Source of the DNA: Diatrype stigma
Taxonomy: Eukaryota > Ascomycota > Sordariomycetes > Xylariales > Diatrypaceae
DNA length: 64,000 nt
Direction of reading: 5' to 3'
Assembly (NCBI GenBank): GCA_022225965.2
Contig: JAKJXP020000146.1
Location: 1-64,000, forward strand
Part shown: positions 47,771-60,984 of the stretch, piece after piece
How the letters are laid out: the number at the start of each line of letters is the position of its first letter
Numbering within the stretch: position 1 is the first letter of the stretch
The notes under the pieces: model-generated
The model's database searches: none
What the model was told of the DNA's origin: nothing
What the model saw: only the letters and a program-made list of their open reading frames with translations
Translations under genes and position numbers: made by a program

Positions 47771-50700
47771 ATATATATATAATATTACGCGGTCGACGGC
47801 CTAAAGGGCCATGTCGGTATACGTTTAGTTTTAACATAATAAGAAACCTTAAACCGAAATCGAAGAAAAAAACCTATTAACTCGTACCAAAGTCGCTTTT
47901 TTGGTTACATACAAAAAATATCCAAAACGGTTTTTGCCCGTTCCTTATTACAAAAAGGCCCAAAGTTATTTATTAAATTAAAAAAAAGATTATGGCGTAA
48001 AGCCGGTCCGGCTTTGCGTCGCAAACGTACGATATGCGCATTATTAAATATAATGCCGATATATTAAATAAACGAAAATAAGTTATAAGGAAAAAAAAGG
48101 CGATACGGGATAATTCGTACGCCCGGTATATCGCTCCGGATATAAGTAAATTACCTATTCCGGCCGGCATCGACGCGACGACGACCTAATCGGCAAAATA
48201 AATTATATACCGCCTTTAAGATATAAATACTTTGCTTTTTTCCCGTTCGGAAATTTTTTCCTTTTTTTTTTTTTAATAACAACAATTAATTTAATACGTA
48301 ACTTTTTTCCGCTATCGATCCGATCCTTAAAAACAAAAGTTCGGATCGACTTTTTATTATTTTTTAATTCATTATAATTATTTCTTTTATTTTTTGTATT
48401 ATACGCGAATTCGGGTCGCCTTTAAGCGTCCGGAAATCCGGGCGCCTAAGGTCGGTCCGAATTCGCGCAATTCTTTATTATTTCCGACGTCGATCCGACG
48501 TTTATTAATTTCGATAATATATTATTTAATCGTTTAATTTTATTTATCCGTCCGTTTTATGGCCGATTTCGCCTCGTTTTTTTCGCTTTATCGTTTTATT
48601 ACCGTTTTCGTAACTTAGCCGCTTCGATTTCGCAACGATATCGGGCCTTTTTAAAAAATCCGCTTTTAACATTTCGATTTATTCCGATCTTTTATCGAAA
48701 AAAGTAAAATACGTATCTTATACGTATTACGTAACGAAAAACCTTTTTTTGTTTTATTACGACCGTTATAAGTCGTTTCGTTTTTATATCGTTATATTCC
48801 GATATTTAATCGATATAATTAATAAATTTCGTTAATGCATTATATATAAGCATTATAAAAAAACCATTTTTAATTATTACGAAATAAGCTTTTCGTTTTT
48901 TTTTCGAGGTCGTTTTAATTTCGCTTAATCCGCCGATAGTTTTAAATCCGAATTTCGAAAGTTTTGGTCGTTTATTGCGAAATATTAGGCGGACCTTATC
49001 GAAAACGCATAAAAAATAAGCTAAGGTTTTTTATAAATCGATTCGTATTAATTCCGTTTTAAAACGTCGAACGTATATACGACGTTTTGTATAAAGTTCG
49101 ATTCGCCGTACGTAAACGCGTCAAAAAGCTGCCCGTTTATGCGTCGCTTTTAAATAACCTTTTCGGTAACGTCGCAATAATTACGCCTATTTTTATCCGT
49201 ATTTTAGTTTATATTTATATCTTAATTTCTTTCGTTTAAGTTCGCGACAAAATAAAACCGACCTTACGTTTTAAGTTTTTAAATATTGGTATTCTTTAAT
49301 TATTGAAATCCATTAAAATATATCGCTATAATTTTAATTCGGCCTTTTTATTTAGTCCTAATTCCGTTCGTAATTATTCGGCGGTTGCCGTTTTTCCTTT
49401 TCCGGCGGTAACGAAAGTTTTTTTCGTACCCAATAAATGCGCCTTTAGCGCGTTTTCGGCCGGCTTTCGGATCGATTGCTTTTTGTTGCGTTAATAATTA
49501 GATTATAATATTAATACAGCGTATATTTCGTCGTAATTTTGATTGGCCTTCGTACCGTTTTCGGATCGGCATTAAGCCGTTCGTTCTTTAATTTATGCAT
49601 CGTAATTAATTTCCCTGCTTTCGATAAAACGTCGCTTCATTTTTTCTTCGGGATCGGCTATAATAAATAAAATTATTTTCGCAATAATTTATTCGTATTC
49701 GGTACGTCGTTAATTCGTATACGTTAGGCCTTATTTAATAAAGAATTAACGTTTTATTTTAATAATAGCCTCGACATTAATTTATATTATTCGAACCGGC
49801 TAAAACGTATTAATTATTTCGTTACGTAACCGGCTAAACTTATGGTCGATAATGCCTTATTGTATCGGAAATTTTTTAATCCTATTAATAATACCGGTTA
49901 AAAATAAGCTACGTTTAAGCAATAATCCAAATAATGCAATAACGTTTTTTTTTATTACTTATAAATATATATCGGAATAATATCGGAAATACGTTGTTCC
50001 GTTAAAAAGCTACGCAAGCCAATCTTTTTGATTTTAGCCTATATTAATATCGAACTTTAAAATTTCGCCAACGTTTGGTATAATCGAAGGATATTTTCGT
50101 CGGATTTGGTTTGGGCCGGTATATGCCGGATTTCCGTTTTATATCGGATCGAATTGTTCGTTTTAATCTTTTATCGGAGCTACTAAGCAATTAGCAATGC
50201 CGGATATAGCTTTATTTTGCGACGTTTGCGTTTTTTTTTTATCGCTTCAAATAATAGCCGGTATGCCGTTTTTCCGTTTTCGAATAAACGCCGTATTTAC
50301 GTATAAGCTTTCGAATTATTTCGTTTATACTTAAAAGAAACCTTCGCTTTTTTATCCTTAATCCTATGGATATTATTAAATTGCTTAATTAATTTCCGTA
50401 TTTTATCGATACGTTATCGTAAATATTTTATAATTCCTATGCGTTTTATTCTTTTCTTAAAAACCGCCTATTTATGGAATAACTAAAGGTCCATAAAAGG
50501 TAAATACGATTCCGTTTTTAATTCGATGGTATTTATAACTTTATACGCCCTTATAATCGTCCGGATATAAGCGTTTTGCGTTTTTTGCAGCATCGAATAA
50601 ATGCCTTTCTTAAGGCGTTTTTCCGATAAAGCGATATTATGCCATACCGTAAAATCATATTTTACCGTTATTCGAATAACTGCTATATATATTAATTTAA

Positions 50701-53700
50701 ACTTAATTAAGTTTGGCCCTTACGTGGATTTAATTATACGTTAGATCGATAATTGCTATATTTCGAATCGGCCTCGAAGTTGCTTATGTTATACTTTTTA
50801 ATTTAAGCGGTTATCGATTATAATTTCCAAAATTTTTAAGCTATTAACCGGTTCCAGCGAAATCGAATTTAAGCGTATGTCTTTTCCAAATATATTCGAT
50901 CTCGGTCCTTTTTCGAAATGTATTAGCTTATATTTCGGTATGTTAAAACTTAATCCGTATAATCGGCCTTATTTTAAACAAACGGTATGCGTTTTTTGTA
51001 ATTATTTATAATAAATAACGAAATTTTTTATAATCGATATAAAATAGGAATTATTTACGTACGCTATCGAATCGATATTTCGAATGTTCTTAAAAATCGG
51101 ATATAACGACGAAATGTATAATAAGTACAGTACAAGCAAAAAAGGAAATCCTTAAGGCATTTCCGACTTTAAAGGTATGGAACTAGATTTGCGGTTATCG
51201 AAATAAAGTATGGTCGTTTTTTTTTCGAAATAACTTCGTAACTAAATAATTATCCAAAAGGAATAGCCCGTAATACGAAAGGCATTTAAGAAACGCAAAT
51301 ATATAACGTAATCGAAAATTCCGGTTACGTTTAAAAAAAAAACCGACGTCGATACGTCTTTTAATTAATCCGTACGTATTTGATTTATTAATAATTATAA
51401 CGCCGTTTTAATGGATTTGTTCGGTTTATTGCTTATTTATTCCGGGGGAATAAAATTAAGCCTTTCGGTAACGTTTAATAAATCTGCGGCGGCTATAAAT
51501 TCGAAGACTTTTCTTATCGTATTTAAAAACGCTATAAGCCTTTAAAATCCTATTATATCCATTTCCGGCCTATTTTTTAGGATAACTGCTGTCCGTATTT
51601 GCCGGAACCTACGGAAAAAATATCCCATATACCAATTAGCTTTAAAAATCGGTATAAGGCGATATAATAAAAATAATTTCGGGTTTAAGTCATTACATTT
51701 AAGCGCTAAATCGCATGCTTTTAAAAAGGCCGTAAGAATGGTATTCGAACCGGATGCTTTTTAAGATCCTTTTAATATTAAATGTTTATATATTATTATA
51801 AGGGTTATTAATTAAAATATAAAAAAGGAATTCTAAAAAAAAGTATAATCGAAATCGGAATTACGTATATTTATTAAGTCGGCCGTTAAAATAGGATAAA
51901 ATTTCGCGCTTAAAAAATCCAGCTTTTATTTAAACGTATTTGCAACTTTTAAATTAAATCGGTTCGGGATTTTCCGAAGGAAAGGTATTATCGGAAAATC
52001 CGATACCTTAAAGCTTTTTGTGCGTATTTATTTTTTTACCTTTTATATAATCAAAGGATTATGCGTTTTCGTTATTTCGTAAAATATACGTCGTTACGAA
52101 TCTTTTTTGGCCTTCGTTTATATGCGTTTTCGGGCCTTATTGTTTTGCTTTAATGCAGCGTAAGTATTATCCGTTCGATATTATTTTTAAGTCGCATGGG
52201 TTTTGCGCTTTATTTATATCGCCTTTCGGATTTTAGGGGTTTATTATTTGTACCGGAAAATGCCGCCTTTATTTTGGGGAGTAATTTTTTTAGCGATATA
52301 TAGCAAGGCTATAATAAATGTTTTTAAATATTGGTTTATGTTTTTCGGGATTTAAAATTCGGACGGATATAATAAAAATTACGTTTCGATCTTTATTTGA
52401 TTTATATTTATTAATCTTTAATTATATTTAATTGCGTTAATTATAAGTTTAAAGTTGCGGATTTTATATATAAACGGCTTATGGTTGCTTTTAATATATT
52501 TAAATATTTTTACGAAGCCGGCCGGAAAATTTAACGAAATTTAAGCGAAGTTTAAGGTCGTATTATTTTTTTCTTTCCGATTATAAAAAGTTCCGATATT
52601 TTAAGGGATTAATAGGTTTAGGTCTTATTTTGCGGCGAATTCGATTAATTTTTTGGCTTTCCGATGTAGTTTTTTAATAAACATTTATATAGGATTATAT
52701 AAATTAAAGTCGCCTAATACGAAAATAAATCGAATTCGGATCTTAAAAAATAAGTCGTTTATAAAAATGTTTTATTCGGTAATTGCTTTGTTATTAAGAA
52801 ATGGGCTATATATCGAAACGATATCGATTAAATCGTTTTTCGTTTTTATTATGGCCTTATATTAAAAGATATGGGTTTCGTATTATTTTATAGGTATTTT
52901 CGAATTTATTACGAATATAATTCGAAATATATTTCCGTTATTATATTATATAATTATATATTTCATGCCTTTCGGTATTAATATTTAAAAAACGTTCCGG
53001 ATTATAATAGGCGGTTTCGAGATTATTAAAATGTCGTAACGTTTCGATTCGTAAAACAATTTCTGCAAAATCTATAGTTTATTTGCAATGTTTTAAACAA
53101 AAACGGTTAATTCTTTTATTAAGTATTACGTATAGCTTAATTATTATCGACGTTTTGTAAATAAGTTATTATTAAGGGCTATAAATTAATAAAAAAAAAA
53201 ACGTTTATATGAATATTATTTTTGGACGCCTTCGTATTTCCGACGGATCGATTTATTTGCGGTTTTTTTTGTAACCGTTTAGCCGGATTATTTAATATAA
53301 ACGTTACGAAATTAATTTTTTAAAACGCTAAAAAAAAAGGCCGCATTAACGTTCCGAATTTAATTGGACGCCGAAAATACGCAATTCGTACGTATTTTTG
53401 TATTTCCTTTATTTTCGAACAGTTTTTCGATTACGATAAATGTTTTATTTTATAATTCGGATATTTCGATAAATAATTATCCGCTTTTAACTAGCAGTTT
53501 ATTTTTTTGTATATTTTCGAATTATATTAGCCGTATATTTCGTTCGAACGATAATGGGCCGCCTTATATCCGAACCTGTAACATTTAAAGCATCGCTTAA
53601 TTTAGGCTTTCGGCGTAAATGGGCTGTATTTATAATACTAATAATTTAATGTAACGCCTTTACGGCATAATTGGTTCGTTATATTTTCGGTATCGATAAG

Positions 53701-54650
53701 AAAATAAATCGACGTTATATTTTTATATATAATACTTGCCTTTTTCGGGTAAATTATTTCCGTAATTCGGGCGTTATTTTTTGCATTAATGTCGTTCTTA
53801 AGTACTTTCGGAATTATTTCCTTTAATAGGGCTATGGAAAATCCTATAACTATTACGATATAACGAGCCTTATAAATATGGGCAGCCGAATCGAAAGCGG
53901 CGTTAACTTAACTTTTTTTCGAGGTATATTTTTTTTTAAGGTTTGAACTGCGGAAAACGATTTTTTAGTTGCCGTTAAATAATTTCGTAACCGCTTTTAT
54001 GGCATTGATTTTATGTATTACATTTAACTTTTCGACGACGGTTCGAAATGTTTTCGTATTCGCTATTTCGATAATCGGTTTAACGACCGTAATAAAATCG
54101 TGGTTAAAGAATTATCGGATTTTCGAAAAACTTATAGCCGCTACTATTAAGTACGTCGAAAAAAGGAACGTTGGTTTCGAAAAATTGGTTTTCGTTAATT
54201 TCTTAATGGCGGCTTTAATTCGGTTAAGCCTTTAAAAAAGGTCGATCGGCGGTAAGGCGAAAATATTTAGGGCTGCATTTTAAAAAATTTGCAATAAAAA
54301 TCGAATTAATCTTTTTGCGTTTTAGGCATTACTTATTTTTATAATAAAAAAGTCGGTTATTTTTTGAATTATCTGCGCTTAAAGGAATTTTTCGTTTTCT
54401 TATTAATTAAAGCCCGATATAATCGGGCTTCGTAATTAATTCGATATATACCGAAACGATATTAAATTCGATTCGCTGCTACCAAGCTGCGCGCATCGAT
54501 TTATATTCGTTTCCGACATAATGTTTAAATAACTTCGATCCGAGGAGCAATCTCCAAGTATTAGATTTCGATTCTGAATGGTATTCGTAAAGTTACGGAT
54601 GAAATCGCGATTTCGAAGTTTTTTCGGAATATTAAAAAAAAAAAAAAAAA
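47771..54650 (-). mobile_element. Tad-like LINE, copy 3, full length, reversed, inside gypsy-1
   Basis: Reverse-complement counterpart of 25608-32935 and, at its 3' end, of 1938-4708. A 13-bp duplication AAAAGTAAATAAT flanks it (47758-47770 and 54651-54663). Its 3' end carries the (TA)n tail (47768-47782). Its 5' end abuts a poly-T run, seen as poly-A at 54633-54654. Reverse transcriptase YVNN at 51050-51061. ORF1 side is at about 53400-54300, endonuclease about 52600, post-RT and 3' tail 47790-50560. It lacks TRIM-2 and so shows the empty site near 50545. It is somewhat less RIP-mutated than copy 2. Confidence 0.9.
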
Positions 54651-54663
54651 AAAAGTAAATAAT

Positions 54664-55500
54664 AATTATTTCGTTTCCGATTGCGTTAAATGGGCTAAAA
54701 TTAAGTTTTATTTAAAGGGCAATGTTATATAAAATATTTTTCCTTATTTTAATAAGGAATATCCGAACCTTTTCCTTATTTTTAAGGCGCTAATAATTTA
54801 TTTTTAAAACGAATATTATAATCCGATTAATCGAAAAAAAAACGAGATTATTTTTATTAAGCTTTAAATGAATAAGTTAAAAAACTTTTAAACTTTTAAG
54901 AATAAGTTTATTCGATTAGCCGGTTTTATTCGCTTAATTAAGACTTAATGGAAATATAAATTTAAAAAGCGTTTAATTTAACGCCTTTAAATCAGTTTTG
55001 TAATGACTTAAATTAATAAAAATATCGATTTTAATTAATACGCCTTATTGGCTGCAAAAAACGCTAATGCATTTTTATAAATTAATAATTCCCGTTTTTT
55101 GGCCAAAAAGAATTTATTCGCCATTATAATTACGAAACGAAAAAGTAATAAGTTAAATACCAACAATACTATAAGAACTAACGATAGCAATCGCGTTTAA
55201 GGAAAAAACGGTGCCTAACGTTTCCGCTTTTCGAAGAAAGAAATTAAAAAGCTTTTCCGAAAAGGTCGTTGTTTTAATTATAAACAAACCGGATATATTT
55301 TCCGAAATTGTTCCTAAAAGAATGGAATTTCGGAAAACCGTAAGGTTCGTATTGCCTTTTTCGTAAAAAGATTTTACCGCGAGCCCGCTTTTAAGTTTAA
55401 CCGAAACAAAATCCTTAAAGAACAAAAGTCCGAATCGGAAAATTAAATATCTTAGGAAAATTAAATTTTCGCTTAGGAAAAGTATTTTTTAAAAGGTTAA
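54664..55500 (+). pseudogene. gypsy-1 gag, 3' part with zinc knuckle
   Basis: Plus-strand frame resumes after the LINE with capsid-like sequence (KFYLKGNVIQN-type near 54700) and a CCHC knuckle at 55270-55311, CFNYKQTGYIFRNC, in which the second Cys and the His have become Tyr through G-to-A and C-to-T changes. The minus-strand frame 55153-55425 is antisense. Confidence 0.75.
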
Positions 55501-58500
55501 GCATTAAAAAAATACCCTTTAATTTTTTGCGATTAATATTAAAGAATAACCCTTTTTTATTTATTAATTACGTAACTTTTAATAAATTATTTTTAATTGC
55601 ATATTTTATTTTAATCGATATAGGAATTAATAAATATTTATTTATAAGCGTATGATTTATTAAACGAATATTAAAATATTTAAAACCAAAGTTACTTATG
55701 AAATTTAATTCTTATCGAATCGAAGGATTTAATAAAAAAGCCATATAATTAATTAATGCTATATTAGCCTTAAGATTCTGCATAAAAAAAAGATCCCTAA
55801 ATCGTATATCCTTTATAATTATCGATATAAAATAAAACATTATCGTCGAAAAAATTTGGTTTAAATTTTATAAAGTCGATGTATTTATTTTTAACCGAGC
55901 ATTGTTTTTTTCGGATTTTTAAAAACCTAAACTTTTTTACGATATATCGATGGATTATTTAAAAAACCTATTGCTTAATACGAATCGAAAATACGAAAAG
56001 AATATCGAGCGGCGAAACAAATTGATGTAACAAAAAAATAAACGATATAGTAATAAACGACGGCGTTTTATTTTATTTATAAGGTTCGATTTTTTCGTTA
56101 CGATAATACTTAATCGAATAAGCCAAATTTCGGAAAAAAGAATTATAATGAAAAAAGTTCCTAACGACCTTAATAACCTTAAGGAATTTTCTAAAGCGCG
56201 TATAAATGCATTTATTCTTTTTATCGATAAAAAAGACGTATTTAATAATTACGGAAAATAAATTTTAACATTTATTCAAAATCGAATTAACGAATTAGAA
56301 ATGCGCCAAAATAATTCCGATAAAATTAACGACATTAATTCCTTTACATTTAAAATTATCCTAAAATCAAAACGGTTATTATCGAAAATATTTCTTTATG
56401 CAATTGTTTTTTAAATGAAACAATAAATTAACGCTTATATTTAAAAAGATAATTCGTACGAAATAATAAGCGATTTTTTAATTATTACCGAAGAAAGTAA
56501 TTTATATTTTAAACGGGACGTATAAAGGCTATATAAGTTTAAGAGGAATTGCTTTAATTAATACCGAATACGTTTTTTTAATTTCGCATTCGTTAACGTA
56601 ATGGCTTTTTTATACCTGGCCAAAATTATTACCATTTAAAGTACATTTTTATATAAAATTGATCGTATTATTTTTAATAAAAAAACTGTTTAGTCGGATC
56701 CTTTAATTCGAAATAAAGAAGCTTTATAAAAGGCATACGTCCGAATTATACCAAAGGAATACCATAATTATTTAAACGTTTTTAATAAAATGGTATTAAA
56801 CGAATTAATACAAAAACGTTTAAACGTAAACTATTATATCGAATTTAATGGAAAACCTAAAAAATTAAAATATAACCCGTTATATAAAATGTTCATTAAA
56901 GAATTAAAGGTTTGTTACAAATATATTATGAAATATTTGCAAAAAGGATTTATCGAAGCCAATTTTGCGTTATAAGCCGTATCGGTATTATTCGTATTTA
57001 AGCCAAACGGAGGCTTACGTTTTTGCATTAATTATCGCAAATTAAACGCAATAACGAAAAAAAACCGATATTCTTTGTTCTTAATAAATAAGACTTTCGT
57101 AAGAATTTTTAAAGCGAAAATCTTTATTAAAATCGACATTCGATAAACCTTTTATAAGATTCGAATACGAAAAGAAATATAAAACCTCATAACTTTCCGT
57201 ATTAAATATGGAACATATAAATATAAAGTATTGCTTTTCGAACTTATTAACGGTTCCTTAATTTTTTAACGATTTATTAACGATACTTTATTCGATTATT
57301 TGGATTAATTTTATAGCGCATATATTAATAATATTTTCATTTTTTTAAGAATAAAAAAAACTATATTTAATACGTAAATAAGGTACTAATACGTTTAAAA
57401 TAAGCAAAATTATAGGCCGACCTGGATAAATGCGAATTCCATATTACGGAAACGAAATATCTCGGCTTTATAATTAATATTAACGGGATTTCAATAAATT
57501 CCATAAAAATAAAGGTAATTAAAAATTAAAAAATATTTATTAACCTTAAAAAAATATAATTCTTTTTGGAATTCTGTAACTTTTATCGTAGATTTATACG
57601 AAAATTTAAAAAAATAACCCGGCCGCTTTAAGAATTTATTTATAAAAAAGAATTATTTTATATAACGAATAAACGTATTACGGCATTTATACGCCTAAAA
57701 CGTTACATAATCGAAGCACCGATATTGCGCCATTTTTTATACGATTACGAAACCCGTATTAAAATAAACGCGTCCGATGGAATAATAATTAGGGCCATGT
57801 TTTAGCGAATTACGGAAATAACGATTGGCTTTTCGTTGTTTATTTCTTTAAAACAATACAAAAAACGAAATATAATTATAATATATACGATAAGGAAATA
57901 TTAACGGTTATTCGCGTTTTATAATGCTAACGCGTAAAATTAATAAGCCTATAAATTTTTCGTTTCTTTATAATAATAACGGATTATTACGCATTAAAAT
58001 ATTTTAATATTAAGCAATTGCTTAATTTACGGCAAACAAAATGGGCAAAATTATTATTGCAATATAATTTCGTTATTATTTATCGACCAGGTTTAAAAAA
58101 TGTTTTAATAAACGCCCTTATAAGGAAATCGAAAAACCTAAAAACGCAGAAAGCCAAAAAAAACGCGTACCGTATAATAATTTTGTTCCAGTTAATGCGT
58201 AAACGAAATGGCGTAATAACGGATATTACGCTTATTATATGTTTTAGCGCCTTTTTTTTAACAAGCAAAAAAAAGGAATTAAAATTTATATTAATATTCG
58301 CATTAAATAAAAATGTCGATCTTTTAAAATTATTAGGAATAATTTTAATAAATAAGATACTTTAAGTTAACGTTATAAATAATTAATTATAATATTACCG
58401 CAATAAAACCAGGAATTCCGGTATTTATGTATATAATTACGGATATTTAATAAATAAACGATTTATATTTTTCCGAAAACGACTTATTAAATTAAACGAA

Positions 58501-60060
58501 AATAACTTAAAAACGTTATTGCTTATAATGATATATTTCCGACTAATTATAAAATATCCGGAATAATACAAAATACGATAATTAATAAGCCAACGATATT
58601 AATAATTTAATTAAGCTTTTAATATAACCCAATTGTAAAAAATTGCCTTTATAAAGCTGCGAAATATCCAAAAAACAAAGTTCCAAATTTACTTAAACCT
58701 TTGTTAATACCATTGCGAATATGGCAGCATATCGTAATAAATTTTAAATCGATGCCTTTAAATAAAACAGGAAAAAATAATTTATTGGTAATAATTTGCC
58801 GATTAAGAAAAGAATTATGGATAATGCTATATATAAAAGTAGCTATTACGAAAAACGCCGTAATGATATATTATAAAGGCCCCTTTCGAATATATAGCGT
58901 TTTAAAGTCGATTATTAATAATAAAGGTTTTTAATTTATTTTTAATTTTACGAACGAACTTTTTAAGATTATGGGATTTAAAATAAAATTAGCTTCGGCA
59001 AGACATTTTTAAACCGCGGAACAGGCCGAAATTATATACGAATGGAATAATTAACGATTACATTCCTTTATTAATTATTACCAAAATAATTAGGCAATAA
59101 CGATATCCGCAATGGATATAATATAAACAGCTTTATTATACGAATTAATTAAAATGGCGCCATATAAATTAAATCGCGAATTCGATATGTTTTTATTTTT
59201 TAATTGGAAATATTAAATAACGGATTTTAAAGAAATAACGATACGGAAAAAAGTAAATCGATAAAACGCCTAAGTAATTGCCAATACTTTATACGAATAT
59301 TTAAAAACGGTTCGAACGGCTATATTTAAAGCCTAAGAACGAATGATTATTTAAGCTAATAAACATAAACGAAAACCCGATTTCGAATATAAAGAAACCG
59401 AATTAAAAAACCGCGTTTATATTATTAAAGAAACAAAAACGGAAATCGACCGATTTAGTAATAAATTCGATTATTCCTTAATACGAAACCATTATCCGAT
59501 TATTAAAATAAAAGGACATTTATACGTTCTTAATTTTCCGGATTTATAAAGAGGCTTTAAAATGTTTTATATTAACCGACTACGAAAGTATTTTAATAAT
59601 TTATTATTAAAATAAATTTCGAATAACCCTACGGATAAAGAAATTAATTTCAACGGAAAAAAGAAATGGAAAATTAAGAAAATTCTCGTTTTCCGGATAT
59701 ATTATGATAAATTATAATATTAAATATAATAAAAAAATTAAGATTTAAATCCCGAATGATATAATATTAAAGCATTTAAAAATAATCCGTTAGTATTAAT
59801 AAAATACCATAAAGAATATTCCGATTAATCCGGATTTCCATTACGTTTAAACGAATAACGCAGAGCCGCGGAATTCGATAAATTCGAATAAACGCATAAG
59901 GATAATAATAAATCCGCAAAAAAGGTTTAATAACCGAAATACCAATTGCGAACGCGCCGCGAAAAAAAAAAGTAAGCATTCGGATATATAAAAAGGGTCT
60001 TAATAAAAAAATTAAGCAAAACCGAATATATGAAATTGCTTATTGCCTAACCTTAAATAA
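55500..60060 (+). pseudogene. gypsy-1 pol: reverse transcriptase, RNase H, integrase, chromodomain
   Basis: Reverse transcriptase: EYHNYLNVFNKMVLNEL and the PLYKMFIKELK block (56750-56910), KGFIEANFAL, FKPNGGLRFCINYRKLNAIT, FIKIDIR, then YINN (YIDD with both Asp to Asn) at 57321-57332. RNase H: ETRIKINASDGIII near 57750. Integrase: LRIWQHIVINFKSMP at 58707-58760, then a long degraded core to about 59330. A chromodomain-like tail at about 59640-59880 (WKIKKILVFRIYYDKL, KYHKEYSD-SGFPLRL) places it with chromoviruses, whose chromodomain steers insertion toward heterochromatin. The protease is not clearly seen. Many TAA stops; not functional. Confidence 0.88.
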
Positions 60061-60167
60061 GGGCCTAATGGTATAGCGGCTAAGCGGTAAATCCGAGGGT
60101 ATTCTTTCATTGTTTGGAAAGCATTCGGATTCGAGTTCCGGCCGGATAATTTTTTTTTTTTTTTTTT
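60061..60167 (+). ncRNA. tRNA-like (Glu-type) sequence with T-run terminator in gypsy-1
   Basis: Contains a box A-like TGGTATAGCGG (60069-60079), a loop CTTTCAT that would present anticodon TTC, and a box B GATTCGAGTTCC (60128-60139) closed by a 5-bp T-stem. An 18-T run follows. The acceptor strands do not pair, so it is not an intact tRNA. It may be a tRNA-derived SINE or pseudo-tRNA carried between the chromodomain and the polypurine tract of gypsy-1. Confidence 0.4.
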
Positions 60168-60208
60168 ATAAAATCTCGGAACGAAACTTTTTCCCGAAGG
60201 GGGGGTAA

Positions 60209-60434
60209 TGTTATGGTATATATAGGCTATATGTATACAAAGGTGCTTAAAGGTTATATATACATTTCTAAAAAAGAGCTAACGCCCTTTAACGGCTAGC
60301 CCTTTTGCTTATATATCTTCGAATCTTTCTTTCCTGTATTTACTTTTCCTTCTTTCTTTCTTTAGCTTTAGATTTTACAATACTAATTGGGAATTTGTTT
60401 TATTAATTCCTATAAAGCCTATTAGCCCGTAATA
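60209..60434 (+). repeat. 3' LTR of gypsy-1
   Basis: 226 bp, the same length as the 5' LTR; differences are mainly G/A and C/T. Ends CGTAATA where the 5' LTR has CGTAACA. Confidence 0.92.
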
Positions 60435-60439
60435 ACGGG

Positions 60440-60984
60440 CAAATTTAATTTATTTAAAACCGATATATTTATTAATTAATATAACGAAATATTTATATCT
60501 TATAAAACCTATCGGCTTTATTTTATATATATCGAAATGTATAACTTATAAAAAGCAAATTATAAGAATAATTTATTTCCTATTTATTTGCCGTTATATT
60601 TTCGTTTATAAGCATATTTTATAAGTTATATCTTTTAATATCGGAAATATAAGCCCTTAAGCGGTATATGCCTTTTATATGCATTCGTAATTAATATGCA
60701 TAAATGTTTTATATATTTAATGAAAATTAATCGTTATAAAAGATATTATTTATATAAATAAGGAATTAAAAACGGAAGTAATTAAAATAATTTTAACGTT
60801 ATATATTTATTATATATTAATAAATTTATCGCCGGTCTTTTTATTAATTAAACGGTTTCCGTATTTATTAAAAATAATGCCGTTATTTTAAAAGATTTCC
60901 GAATTTATTAAGTTATAAGGCGCAATCGAAAAATATCGGGCATTATTATGGGTTATCTTAAAAATATCCTTTATATTAATAAAA
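60440..60984 (-). pseudogene. copia-2 pol, 5' part: gag-pre-integrase and integrase zinc region
   Basis: Minus-strand reading contains NNGIIFNKYGNRLINKKTGDK, then the copia block KICLQTKIQRQ-like, QVIHFDIYKIKPIGF and YKYFVILINKYIGF (the family's CxxC-K...PLELVHSDLCGP...YFLTFIDDYSR). The frame continues at 46459. It is cut on the right by element R copy 2. Confidence 0.75.

Larger units (their letters stand above)
46460..60434 (+). mobile_element. gypsy-1: complete Ty3/gypsy chromovirus-like element with a nested LINE
   Basis: LTRs of exactly 226 bp at 46460-46685 and 60209-60434, and a perfect 5-bp duplication ACGGG (46455-46459, 60435-60439). A polypurine tract GAAGGGGGGG lies at 60196-60205, 3 bp before the 3' LTR. 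Without the LINE at 47771-54650 the element is about 7.1 kb. Internal order is gag with zinc knuckle, reverse transcriptase, RNase H, integrase, chromodomain. It is inserted in the copia-2 integrase. Coding is destroyed by RIP. Confidence 0.92.
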
